This document shows positions 33,615 through 44,300 of a stretch of DNA of 64,000 nucleotides, one piece after another. The translations under genes were made by a program, and so were the position numbers. Location: the NCBI RefSeq assembly GCF_016722895.1, contig NZ_JAEQNA010000011.1, positions 48,991 through 112,990 on the forward strand, written 5' to 3'. Below the pieces are notes generated by a model. That model had not been told where the DNA came from and did no database searches. It worked only from the letters and a program-made list of their open reading frames with translations. The stretch's first letter is position 1. The number at the start of each line of letters is the position of its first letter. Origin of the DNA: Ramlibacter aurantiacus (lineage in GTDB: Bacteria > Pseudomonadota > Gammaproteobacteria > Burkholderiales > Burkholderiaceae_C).

Positions 33615-36600
33615 CTACGGCCTGACGTGCTGGGCGACCAATGCCTTGAGTTGGGCCGGCACGGCCGGCTTCACCAGGTGGTGGTCGAATCCGGCGGCCT
33701 TGACGCGGACAGCGTCCTCCGGGCCGCCGTAGCCGGTCAGCGCGATGAGCAGCACCTGGGCGCTCTCGCGGCGCCCCCGCAAATGGCGGGCCACCTCGTA
33801 GCCGCTCATGCCGGGCAGGCCGATGTCGAGCACCACCACGTCCGGAAGAAACTGCGCGGCCATCTCGAGCGCTCCTTCGCCCGCGTAAGCCACGCGCACC
33901 TCGTGTCCGTCGAGGCCCAGGATCACCGCCAGGCTTTCCGCGTTGTCCACGTTGTCATCGATGACCAGCACGCGGCGCGAGTGATCCGCCTGGACGCTTG
34001 CGCCTGGCTCATCGACCGGCGGCTTCGTGGGTGGCAGATGCAGCAGCGGCAGGCGCACCACGAACCGGCTGCCGAGTCCGTGCCCGGCGCTGCGCGCCTC
34101 GACGCTGCCGCCGTGCAGCTCGACCAGGCTGCGCACCAGGGTGAGTCCGAGGCCCAGTCCCCCTTGAGCTCGATCCAGCGTCCTGTCCGCCTGGACAAAC
34201 AGATCGAAGACGCGGGGCAGCATTTCCGGGGAGATGCCGATGCCGTCGTCGGTCACGCTGATGACGACCTGGGTTTCTGAGGCGTGCACCTCGAGTTGGA
34301 TCGCGCCGCCATCGCCCGTGTACTTCGAGGCGTTGTTCAAGAGGTTGCTGATCACCTGGGTCAGGCGAACCAGGTCGCCCTCGACGAAAAGGGCGCCAGG
34401 CGGCAGAACGATCGTGAGCCGTTGCTTGCGCGCTTCGACCAGGGGTGCGCTGGTGTCGCGGGCGCGTTCGACCAGCACCGCGATGTCGATCGGCTCCCGG
34501 GTCAGCACGACCTTGCCGCTGGAGATTCGCGCCGTGTCCATCAAGTCGTCGACCAAGCGAGCGAGCTGCTGTATCTGGCGGTCGATGATCCCCGTGGCCC
34601 AGCGAATCCTCGGCTCCGCGGAACCTGACCTCTCGATCACGGCGACGGCGTTTCGGATCGGCGCCAGCGGGTTCCTCAGCTCGTGCGCGAGCATGGCCAG
34701 GAACTCGTCCTTGCGCGCGCTCGCCTGCGCCAGCTCCTGCTCGGCGAGCTTGCGCTCTTCGCTGTCCAGCGTCACGCTGACATAGCCCATGAGCTGCCCG
34801 TCATCGCCGCGTCGCGCGATCTCGATCGATCGCATCCATTGATAGCTCCCGTCGACGCGGCGAAGTCGCACATCCACATCGAAGCGCCGAGACTTTCCGC
34901 GGGCTTCCTGCGCGCCCCGTACGTAGGTCGGCAGATCGTCCGGGTGGATGTACCTCAGCCAGCCTTCGGCCAGCAGCAAATCCCGGTGGCGCTCGCCGGT
35001 GAATTCGAGCCAGGCGCGATTGAGATAGAGCGTCCGCCCGTCTTCATTCTCGATTCGCAGCAAGATCGGAATGTCATCGGCCATGGCCCGAAAACGCGCA
35101 TCGCTGGCCAGGCGCAGCTGCTCGGTGATGTCGCGCTCGGTGGACAGCACGGCGTCGGGATTGCCGGCGTCGTCGCGCAGCACGGACGCGGTGATCGATA
35201 CGTCGAGGGTGCGTCCATCGCGGGTGATGCGCCGGGTGGTCTCGGGACCGGCGCAGCCGTCCTGCCGCACCCGCTCCTCGAACGTGCGGATCTGTTCGCG
35301 GTGCGAGGCCGGCACCAGGCTCGACATGCTGAGCGCGAGTGCCTCTTCCCCGGCGTGGCCGTAGGCTCTTTGCGCTCCCCGGTTCCAGTACAGGATGCGC
35401 CCGTCGAAACCGTGTGCGATCACCGCGTCGTTGGAGTCGCGCAGGACAGCGGCCAGTCGGCGTGCTTCCTGCGCTGCATGGCGCAAGGCCGTGATGTCGA
35501 CGTAGGTCACGACCACACCTTCGACGCTCCCCTCCCCGGTGCGGAAGGGCTGGATTCGGCGCAGAAACCAGTCATTCTTCGCCGTGTGCACTTCGAGCTC
35601 GACCGGCTCACCGAGCTCCAGCACGCCGCGCGCCTGCTCGAGCAGGCCGGGGTCCACGACCTCGCTGGCGATGTCCCGCAAGGGGCGGCCCTGATCGGAG
35701 GCGAGCAGGTGAAACAGCTGGACCGCGGGTTGGGTGAAGCGGCGGATGCGCAGCTCCTGGTCCAGGAACAGGGTCGCCACGCGGGTGCTGTCCATCAGGT
35801 TGCGCAGGTCGTCCAGGGCCCGCTGCAGCTCCGCGAGTTTGCCTTCGAGCTCGCTGTTGACCGTGGACAACTCTTCGTTGAGCGACTGCAGTTCTTCCTT
35901 GGAGCTCTCGAGTTCCTCGTTCGAGGACTGCAGCTCCTCGTTCATCGACATCGCCTCTTCGTGGGCGACGCGCAGCTCCGCGTTGGCGTTGTCTTCCTCT
36001 TGCAGCGCGGTGAGCAGTTCGCTGCGCGTGCTGCGCAGCTCATCCTCCAGCTCGCGCAGCGCCTGTGATTCTTCGAATGCAGCCGACGCCTGCCCCTCGG
36101 CTGGCGCCGTGGGATCGCCGGGTTCGACGTAGCACACCAGGAGCAGACCGCTTTCGTCGAAATCCGCCAAGGGCTCGATGCGCAAGCCAGTCGCGGCGAA
36201 GGGATCGTCGCGGGTCACTCGTGCTTCCAGGCCGACGGCCTTGCCCTGGGCGATTGCCCGCCTGACTCCGGTGCGAAGGCGCAGGCGAAGGCCCTCGCGC
36301 GCCAGTGCGAGCAGGTCCCACGTCGGCTCACCCGCCGGCTGCAGGTAACGCCCGGTCTCGCCCTGGAAATACAAGGCACGGCCGTCGCGGTTGATCAGCA
36401 CCGCAGCGGTGACCTGACGCTCGCCCAGATGCTCGCGCGTGAGTTCGGCGCCGCCTCGGATCACCCTGCCGGGCGGCTTGGCCGGCGTGAGAAATCCACC
36501 CGGCCCGCTCCATTTGCCCGGAAAGCCATGCGGCAGGCGCGCCGCCAGGCCGGTGCGACGGAAGATGCGGTGCTCTCGCGACACGGGCTCGAACAGGGCG

Positions 36601-38006
36601 GCCTGGGTGCCCAGACTCTCCGATTTACCCAGAAATAGAACGCCACCGGGCTTGAGCGCGAAGTGGAACAGCTCCAGGATCCGGGCCTGCTGGGCAGGCT
36701 CGAAGTAGATCAGCAGGTTGCGACAGGCGATGAGGTCGAGCTTCGAATACGGCGGGTCGCGCACCAGGTTCTGCGGGGCGAACACCACCGATTCGCGCAG
36801 CAGCTTGTTCACCGCATACCCCTGGCCCTGCTTCTCGAAAAAGCGAGCCAGCCGCGCTGCCGAAACTTTGTCGCAGATCGTCTCCGGATAGACGCCAGCG
36901 CGCGCGATGGTCAGGGCGTCGCTATCGAGGTCGCTGGCAAAGACACACACGCTTCCGGCGCGTCCACGTGCGCCGAGGTGCTCGAGCAGCACCATGGCGA
37001 TGGAATAGCTCTCCTCCCCGGTGGCGCAGCCGGGCGTCCATACCCGGATCGACGCGTCGGCGGCCGCGTTGCGGATCAGGTCGGGCACCACGTTTTCCTC
37101 CAGCACCTGCCAGGCTTGCGGCTCGCGGAAGAAGTCCGTCACGCTGATCAGGAAGTCCTTGACGAGGGCCGTGAGTTCCTCGTCCGACTGCTGTAGCAGA
37201 TCGAGATAGGCCGAGACATCGCCGACGCGGTTCAGACCCATGCGCCGGCGCAGGCGGCGCAGGCGGCGCAGGAGCATGGCCGACCGGTACCAGCGGAAGT
37301 CGTGGCCCGTGCGCGCCTGTACGAGGTCGAGGATGTCTTGCAGCCGCGCCTTCATGCCAGGAAGGTCGTCGGGTGCGGGGTTCGCCAGCGCCGGGGACTC
37401 GTCGGGCAGGGTGACGGTCGGCGCGTGCGTCAGGTAGTCGATCAGCGCCTGTCCCATGCGTTGGACCGGCAGGACGCGGTCCGGAACGCCCGCCTCGATC
37501 GCAGCGCGAGGCATGCTGGGGAACTTCGCCGTCTCGGGGTCCTGGACCAGGGTCAGCCCGCCGGCGGCCTTGATTTCCTTCAGGCCCGCGGTGCCATCGT
37601 GATCCGCACCGCTCAGGACGATTCCCGCGGAGCGCTCCTGCTGGTCCGCGGCCAGCGAGCACATGAAGTGGTCGATCGAGCGCAGGATGGATGGCCGCGG
37701 GGCCGCCGGCCCCAGCCGGAGCGACCCACCGCGTATGTCCATCAGACACCCGGGGGGGATCACATAGATGCGGCCCGGTTCAACCGCCTCGCCGTCCTTC
37801 GCCTCGGTCACCGGCATGGTGCTGGCCCGGCCGAGCAGCTCGGCCATCATGCTGTCGTGGTGCGGCGCCAGGTGGCTGATCACCACGAACGCCAGTCGCG
37901 AGTCGGCGGGCATGGAGCCGAAGAAACCCTGCAGCGCCTCCAGTCCGCCGGCCGATGCGCCGAGGGCCACGATGGTCAAGCCAGGGCTTGGCGCGGTCAA
38001 AGGCAC
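33615..38006 (-). CDS. CheB-CheR-PAS-histidine kinase-receiver hybrid protein
   Basis: About 1463 residues from a GTG at 38006; the start is uncertain, since no ATG precedes the conserved VALGASAGGLEAL. Domains in order: CheB methylesterase (catalytic Ser in GASAGG, His in ISHLAPHHDSM, Asp in GADHDGTAGL), then CheR methyltransferase near 215-480 (WTPGCATGEESYSIAM). A long coiled coil follows near 640-725 (MNEELQSSNEELESSKEELQ), then three PAS domains near 740-1090. HisKA has FLAMLAHELRNPLAPIRNAV and the ATPase domain has DDGIGISPEMLPRVFDLFVQ and GGLGLGLTLVRSL. A C-terminal receiver follows with LVIDDNVDN and DVVVLDIGLPGMSG. Such soluble hybrids sense and signal without a classical receptor. 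It is divergent from the glucan synthase. Confidence 0.85.
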   Translation of the reverse strand: MPLTAPSPGLTIVALGASAGGLEALQGFFGSMPADSRLAFVVISHLAPHHDSMMAELLGRASTMPVTEAKDGEAVEPGRIYVIPPGCLMDIRGGSLRLGPAAPRPSILRSIDHFMCSLAADQQERSAGIVLSGADHDGTAGLKEIKAAGGLTLVQDPETAKFPSMPRAAIEAGVPDRVLPVQRMGQALIDYLTHAPTVTLPDESPALANPAPDDLPGMKARLQDILDLVQARTGHDFRWYRSAMLLRRLRRLRRRMGLNRVGDVSAYLDLLQQSDEELTALVKDFLISVTDFFREPQAWQVLEENVVPDLIRNAAADASIRVWTPGCATGEESYSIAMVLLEHLGARGRAGSVCVFASDLDSDALTIARAGVYPETICDKVSAARLARFFEKQGQGYAVNKLLRESVVFAPQNLVRDPPYSKLDLIACRNLLIYFEPAQQARILELFHFALKPGGVLFLGKSESLGTQAALFEPVSREHRIFRRTGLAARLPHGFPGKWSGPGGFLTPAKPPGRVIRGGAELTREHLGERQVTAAVLINRDGRALYFQGETGRYLQPAGEPTWDLLALAREGLRLRLRTGVRRAIAQGKAVGLEARVTRDDPFAATGLRIEPLADFDESGLLLVCYVEPGDPTAPAEGQASAAFEESQALRELEDELRSTRSELLTALQEEDNANAELRVAHEEAMSMNEELQSSNEELESSKEELQSLNEELSTVNSELEGKLAELQRALDDLRNLMDSTRVATLFLDQELRIRRFTQPAVQLFHLLASDQGRPLRDIASEVVDPGLLEQARGVLELGEPVELEVHTAKNDWFLRRIQPFRTGEGSVEGVVVTYVDITALRHAAQEARRLAAVLRDSNDAVIAHGFDGRILYWNRGAQRAYGHAGEEALALSMSSLVPASHREQIRTFEERVRQDGCAGPETTRRITRDGRTLDVSITASVLRDDAGNPDAVLSTERDITEQLRLASDARFRAMADDIPILLRIENEDGRTLYLNRAWLEFTGERHRDLLLAEGWLRYIHPDDLPTYVRGAQEARGKSRRFDVDVRLRRVDGSYQWMRSIEIARRGDDGQLMGYVSVTLDSEERKLAEQELAQASARKDEFLAMLAHELRNPLAPIRNAVAVIERSGSAEPRIRWATGIIDRQIQQLARLVDDLMDTARISSGKVVLTREPIDIAVLVERARDTSAPLVEARKQRLTIVLPPGALFVEGDLVRLTQVISNLLNNASKYTGDGGAIQLEVHASETQVVISVTDDGIGISPEMLPRVFDLFVQADRTLDRAQGGLGLGLTLVRSLVELHGGSVEARSAGHGLGSRFVVRLPLLHLPPTKPPVDEPGASVQADHSRRVLVIDDNVDNAESLAVILGLDGHEVRVAYAGEGALEMAAQFLPDVVVLDIGLPGMSGYEVARHLRGRRESAQVLLIALTGYGGPEDAVRVKAAGFDHHLVKPAVPAQLKALVAQHVRP

Positions 38007-38155
38007 GGCTTCAAACGCCGGAGCCCGCTTTGTCGACCTGCTCGCGCCATGTGTGCCATCGTGGTGTACCTCAACCCGCAGTATGCGCGCGCGCCGCCAT
38101 GAGAACTGCGTTCGCTGCGTCGCCACCCGGGAAAAACTGTAGCGATTGCTTCCGT

Positions 38156-38198
38156 CGCCACCGCGGCGAAGCCCGCGCGGGTTGAGGTTGCGGTGGCG
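38156..38198. promoter_or_regulatory. inverted repeat in the divergent region before the glucan synthase
   Basis: CGCCACCGC (38156-38164) and GCGGTGGCG (38190-38198) form a perfect 9-bp inverted repeat with a 25-bp loop. The 375-bp gap (38007-38381) separates the hybrid kinase start from the NdvB-like start; I see no gene in it. The hairpin could be an operator or an RNA structure for either gene. There is no run of T after it, so a terminator is unlikely. Confidence 0.45.
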
Positions 38199-38381
38199 CT
38201 GCGGCGCGCCGAGGGGGGGTGATATCCCGGCACAGCCGGATTCGCGTCCTGGGCCCACGAGCAACTTCGCGAAGACCGTCCATACTGCGGCTTCCTGGCC
38301 TGTCAACTCATCGAAGAACCTCCCCAGGGGCATGCCGGGCTGGCGTGTCCTGTTCATCGAGTCTCCCCCGAGGAACCGATC

Positions 38382-41300
38382 TTGAGCGATGAGCCCCGCG
38401 CGATAGCGCCACACCGATTGTTCGCCCGATGGTTTTCGGCGAGGCCCGCATCCGGGCGCGAGGAGCTGCTGTCGGGGCCATTGCGGGGCGACCTGCTGGG
38501 CCCTGACCAGCTCGCGGAGAGGGCGCGCGCACTCGCGCGCGAGCAGCGATCGAGCGCGAAGGCCACCGCGTGGAGGCAGGCGCCCCTGCTCACCCGCCTC
38601 GAGCAAAGTCGAAAGATCCTGGACGAGGCGCACGAGAAGCTGGCAGCGGGCGCGGCGCGGGGCGTGGACGTCGGGCCCGCCGGCGAGTGGCTGCTCGACA
38701 ACTTCCACGTGGTGCGCGAGCACATCCGCGAGATCCACGAGAGCCTGCCGCGTGGCTATTACCGCGAGCTGCCAGAGTTGACCCGTGGCGCGCTCGCGGG
38801 GTACCCGCGTGTCTATGAACTGACGATCACCATGATCTCCCACACCGAGGGGCGGGTGGATCGGCAAAACCTCGACGGGTTCGTGCGGGCCTACCAGTCG
38901 GTCACTCCCCTGAGGATCGGCGAGCTGTGGGCCGTGTCGGCCATGCTCCGCCTGGGGCTGATCGAGAGCGTGCGGCGCATGACGCTGCGCACCGTGCAGC
39001 GGATGGACCACATCGAGCAGGCCGACGCCTGGGCGGCCCGCATCGCCGCCGCGGCCGATGAAGGCGAGGGCTCGCTCGGCAGCGTCCTGGACGTGTTCGT
39101 GCGGTCCAGCCCGCAACTGACCCCGGCGTTCGTCTCGCGCCTGATGCATCAGCTCCGGTTGATCGTCGGGTCGTACCCGATCCTCGCCCATATCGAGCAG
39201 TGGATCTCGGACCGCTCGCTGGGAGGCGAGGATGCGATCGCGCGTGCCACGCAGCACCTGGCGCTGACGCAGATGATCATGGCGCACAGCATCACCAGCC
39301 TGCGCACCATCGCGCACCTGGACTGGCCCGCCTTCGTCGACGGGCAGAGCGCCATGGAGCCGGTGCTGCGGGAGGACCCCGCCGGGTTTTATGCGAGGTC
39401 GACCTTCGACACGCGCGACCGGTACCGGCACGTGGTCGAGCGCATCGCCCGCCGCACCGGGCTCAGGGAAGAAGCGGTGGCCCGCGCCGCCGTGGACCTC
39501 GCGCGGGAGGGGGTGACCGACGGCCCCGAGCCGTCGCTGCATGCGCACGTCGGCTATTACCTGGTTGACCAAGGGCTGCCCCGGCTGGAAGCGGCCACCG
39601 GGTACCGCCAGTTTCCCGGCGAGACCGTTCATCGCTGGTTGCTGCGGCACCCCAACCTCGTGTTCGGGGGCGGCATCGTCGCCGGCACCGGTGCGGCCCT
39701 CGGCGCGTTGTTCTGGCTCGCCGGGCCGGCTGCGCAGCCCGCCTGGGGGCTGGTGCTGCTGCTGGCGCTGATTCCCGCCGCCGACCTGGCGATCAGCACG
39801 GTGAACCAGGTCATCACGGCATGGCTGCCGCCGCGGACCCTGCCCAAGCTCGACTTGCACGGCAAGGAAGGCGTACCCGCGGAGTTCCGCACCGCGGTGG
39901 TGGCGCCGACGCTGTTCGACAGCGTGGAGGCCGTGCAGGAGGCCCTGGCGAACCTCGAGGTGCAATTCCTCGCCAATCGCGGCGCGCACCTCCATTTCGC
40001 CCTGCTGAGCGACTTCACCGATGCACCCACCGAGACGGTCGAAGGCGACGTGGCCATCGTCGCGGCGGGCGTGCAGGGCGTGCAGGCGCTCAATGCCCGC
40101 TATGCGCACGCGACGGGCGACGCCTTCTATTTCTTCCACCGGCCGCGCCGCTGGAACCCGCGCGAGGGCGTCTTCATGGGGTGGGAGCGCAAGCGGGGCA
40201 AGCTGGCGCAGTTCAACCGCTTCCTGCGCGGCGACGCAGGTGATGCCTTCAGCGTGATCGTGGGCGCGGTGGAGCCGCTGCGGTCGGTTCGCTACGTCAT
40301 CACGCTGGACGCCGACACCGTGCTGCCGCCGGACGCCGCTCCCGATCTCATTGGCGCGCTGGCTCACCCGCTCAACCGCGCGGTCTACGACGAGGCCTCG
40401 GGGCGCGTCGTGCGCGGCTACGGAATCCTGCAGCCCCGGGTGGGCGTGTCGCTGCCCAGCGCGCACCGCACCCGGTTCGCCGCCATCCACTCGGGGCATC
40501 CCGGCGTGGACCCGTACACCACCGCCGTCTCGGACGTCTACCAGGACCTGTACGGGGAGGGCAGTTACACCGGCAAGGGGATCTACGAGGTCGATGCCTT
40601 CGAGCAGGCCACGCATGGGCGGTTTCCGGAGAACACCTTGTTGTCGCATGACCTCGTCGAGGGCAGCTATGCCCGCGCCGGCCTGATGACGGAGGTGATG
40701 GTCTACGACGACTATCCGTCGCGTTACCTGGTCCACGCACGGCGCAAGCACCGCTGGATCCGTGGCGACTGGCAGTTGCTGCGCTGGCTCACACCCCGGG
40801 TTCCCGGGCCGTTCGGAGCGGAGCCGAACCGGCTCGGTGTCCTGTCACGCTGGAAGATCATCGACAACCTCAGGCGCAGCACGGTAGAGGCCGGGCAACT
40901 GGGCTTTTTGCTCGCCGGGTGGACCATCCTGCCCGGCTCGCCCCTGCGCTGGACGGCGCTGGGCCTGGCGGCGATCGCCGGCCCGTGGATCGTCGCGCTC
41001 GCGCTCGGCGCGCTGAGGCCGCCGGTGGACCGATCCTGGCGTGCCTACTACGCCGGCATGGCGCGCGATGCCGTCACCGCGGCGCAGCAGGTCGCGCTTG
41101 CCGTCACGTTCCTGGCGCACCAGTCGTGGCTCTCGGTCGACGCGATCGTGCGCACGCTCTGGCGCCTGTTCGTGTCCAGGCGCCACCTGCTCGAATGGAA
41201 GACCGCATCGAGCAGCGAGCGCAGTGTGTCGGGCGAGGCAGTCGGCGTGTGGTGGGCCATGGGGGCGGCCGTGGCGATCGCGGCAGGCACCGGGCTCGGG

Positions 41301-44300
41301 CTGGTTGGCCTGGCGGCAGGCGGGGCGGGGCCTTCGCCGCTTTGGCATCTGTTGCTCGCGGCCGCGCCGCTGCTGTTGCTGTGGGGGGTCTCTCCGGCCA
41401 TCGCACACGCGCTCAGCGCGCCGCCGGTGCGGCCGCGGCGGCAGCTGCCGGCGGCCGATCGGGCCCGCGTCGAGCGGCTGGCACTGCTGCACTGGCACTT
41501 CTACGAGCGCTTCACCGGTGCCGATACCCACTGGCTCGTGCCCGACAACTTCCAGCAGGACCCGACGCCGGTGCTGGCGATGCGCACGTCGCCCACCAAC
41601 ATCGGCCTGCAACTGCTGGCGATCGTCAGCGCGCGGGACCTGGGGTTCATCACCACCGCCGACATGACGCGGCGCCTGGAACTCGCCTTCGGCTCGATGG
41701 AGCGCCTGAGCCGCTTCAAGGGCCATTTCTTCAACTGGTACGACCTGCATGAGCTGCGGGTGCTGGAGCCGGCCTACGTATCGACGGTGGACAGCGGGAA
41801 CCTGGCCGGGCACCTGCTGGCGGTGAGGCAGGCGTGCCTGGCGGTCGCGCAGGAGCAGCCGACCGACCCGCTCGTGCGGCCGGCGCTGCGGACCGCGCTC
41901 GCGCTCGCGGAGGAGCGGCTGCACCAGGCCGCACCCGCCCTGTCGCAGGCGTCGCCAGGCGCCAGCCTGGCACTTGGCGCGGCCCAGCGTCATGTGCTGG
42001 CGGCGCGGGAACGCCTTGCCGCGACGGGCGCGGCGGGTTGCGGGGTCGAGGACCTCGTGGCGATCGCCACGCTGCTGCGCCAATCCGCTGGCCCGCTGGA
42101 GCAGGTGAAGCTGCCGCAGCCATCGGAGGAGCCGCTGCAGGAGTGGATCGACTGGAGCCTGCGTCGGATCGAGCAGCATTTCGACGAACGCAGGGCGACC
42201 GACGCGGCGGCTGGCCTGAGCGCGCGTCTGGAGGCGCTCGCCGAGCGGGCTCACGGCGTCGCGACCGGCATGCAGTTCGGGTTCCTGTTCGACCGGGAGC
42301 GCGAGCTGTTCTCCATCGGCTACCAGCACGCGACGCAAACCCTCGATCCGTCGTACTACGACCTGTTCGCCTCCGAAGCGCGGCTGGCCAGCTTCATCGC
42401 CATCGCCAAGGACGACGTCCTCGTCGATCACTGGTTCCGGCTGGGCCGCACGCTCACCCATGCCGGCGGCAACCCGGCGTTGATCTCGTGGAGCGGGAGC
42501 ATGTTCGAGTACCTGATGCCGGCCCTGGTGATGCGCGCCTACCCCTTCACGCTGCTCGACCAGACGTACCAGGGGGCCGTGCGGCGACAGATGGCTTACG
42601 GCACGCAGCTCGGCGTGCCCTGGGGCGTGAGCGAAAGCGCCTACAACCTGCGTGACCGCCATCTCACCTACCAGTACCGGGCCTTCGGCGTGCCCGACCT
42701 CGCCCTCAAGCGCGGCCTCGGCCGCGATGTGGTGATCGCGCCCTACGCGGCGGTGCTCGCCCTGCAGGTGAACCCTTCGAGTGCGTTGAGCAACCTCGCC
42801 ACGCTTGAACAACTGGGCGCGCTGGGGCCGTACGGATTCCGCGACGCGCTCGACTACACCCGGCCGCTTCCAGGCAAGCCTTTCGCGCTGGTCGAGAACT
42901 ACATGGCGCACCACATCGGCATGTCCCTCGCGGCGTTCACCAACCTGTTGAGCGACCAGGTGTGGCAGGAGCGCTTCCATGCCGACCCGCTGGTGCGGTC
43001 CGTGGAGCTGCTCCTGCACGAGCGCATCCCGCGGCGGCTGGTCTATGACAAGCCGCAGGCGAGCGACCCCGACGAGGGTCTCCCCGCTCCCGAGCTGGAA
43101 AACCCCGTGGTGCGCGAATTCGACCAGCCGGACACGCCCCACCCGCACATCGCCATGCTGGGGCGCCTGCCCTACAAGCTGATGGTGAGTCACTGCGGGT
43201 CGGGCTACAGCCGCTACAACGATGTGGCCGTCACGCGCTGGCGCGCCGACGCGACCACCGACACCACCGGGCAGTTCTGCTACGTCAAGGAGCTTGGCCA
43301 TGGGCGTGTGTGGTCCGTGGCGCACCAGCCCACCTGCGCGCCGGCCGATTCGTACCGGGCGCTGCTGGCCACCGACCGGGTCACCTTCGAACGCTCAGAC
43401 GGGGCGATCGAGACCCGCACCGACATCGTGGTCGTTCCCGAGGACGCGGCGGAGGTCCGCCGGGTCACCGTTCGCAACCACGGCGAAAAGGCAGTGGAGA
43501 TCGAACTGACCAGCTATGGCGAGGTGGTGCTGGGCGGCATCGAGGCCGATCGCGCCCACCCGGCCTTCGCCAAGCTGTTCGTGGAGACGGAGTGGCACGA
43601 GTGGTGCACGGCGCTCACTGCCACGCGGCGGCCGCGCACCGGCAAGGAGGAGCCGCTGTGGTGCGTGCACGTGGTCAGCAGCTGTCCCGATCAGGTGGGC
43701 GCCGTGAGCTACGAGACGGATCGCGCACGCTTCATCGGGCGGGGACTCAGCACCCGGGACCCGGTCGCCCTGTCCGGCGATGGGCCGCTGTCGGGCAGCA
43801 CCGGCGCGGTGCTCGACCCGATCTTCTCGCTGCGCACCCGGGTGCGGCTGGCGCCCGGCCAGATGGCATGCGTCACCTTCACCACCCTGGTGGCCACCAG
43901 CCGGGCGCGTGCCTTCGAGCTGGCCGACCGCTACCACCATCCGTCGGCGTCGGAGCGCGCGCTCGACCTGGCGTGGACCTCCCAGCAGCTGGAGCTGCGC
44001 GAGCTCGGTTTGACGCCGGCCCATGTCGCCGACTTCCAGGAACTCGCCGGCTACCTGTTCTTCCCACGCCCGGAACTGCGGGCGCCGCAGGACGAGCTGC
44101 TGCGCAACCGCGGTTCGCAACCGCTGCTATGGGAGCTGGGCGTGTCGGGCGACTGGCCGGTGGTGCTGGCGTCCATCGACTCGCCGGACGGCCTGCCCAC
44201 CCTGCGGCAGCTGTTCGCCGCCCACCACTACTGGCGCCGTCGCGGAATGATGGTGGACGTGGTGGTGCTCAACACGCAGCCGGCCTCGTACCTCCAGGAG

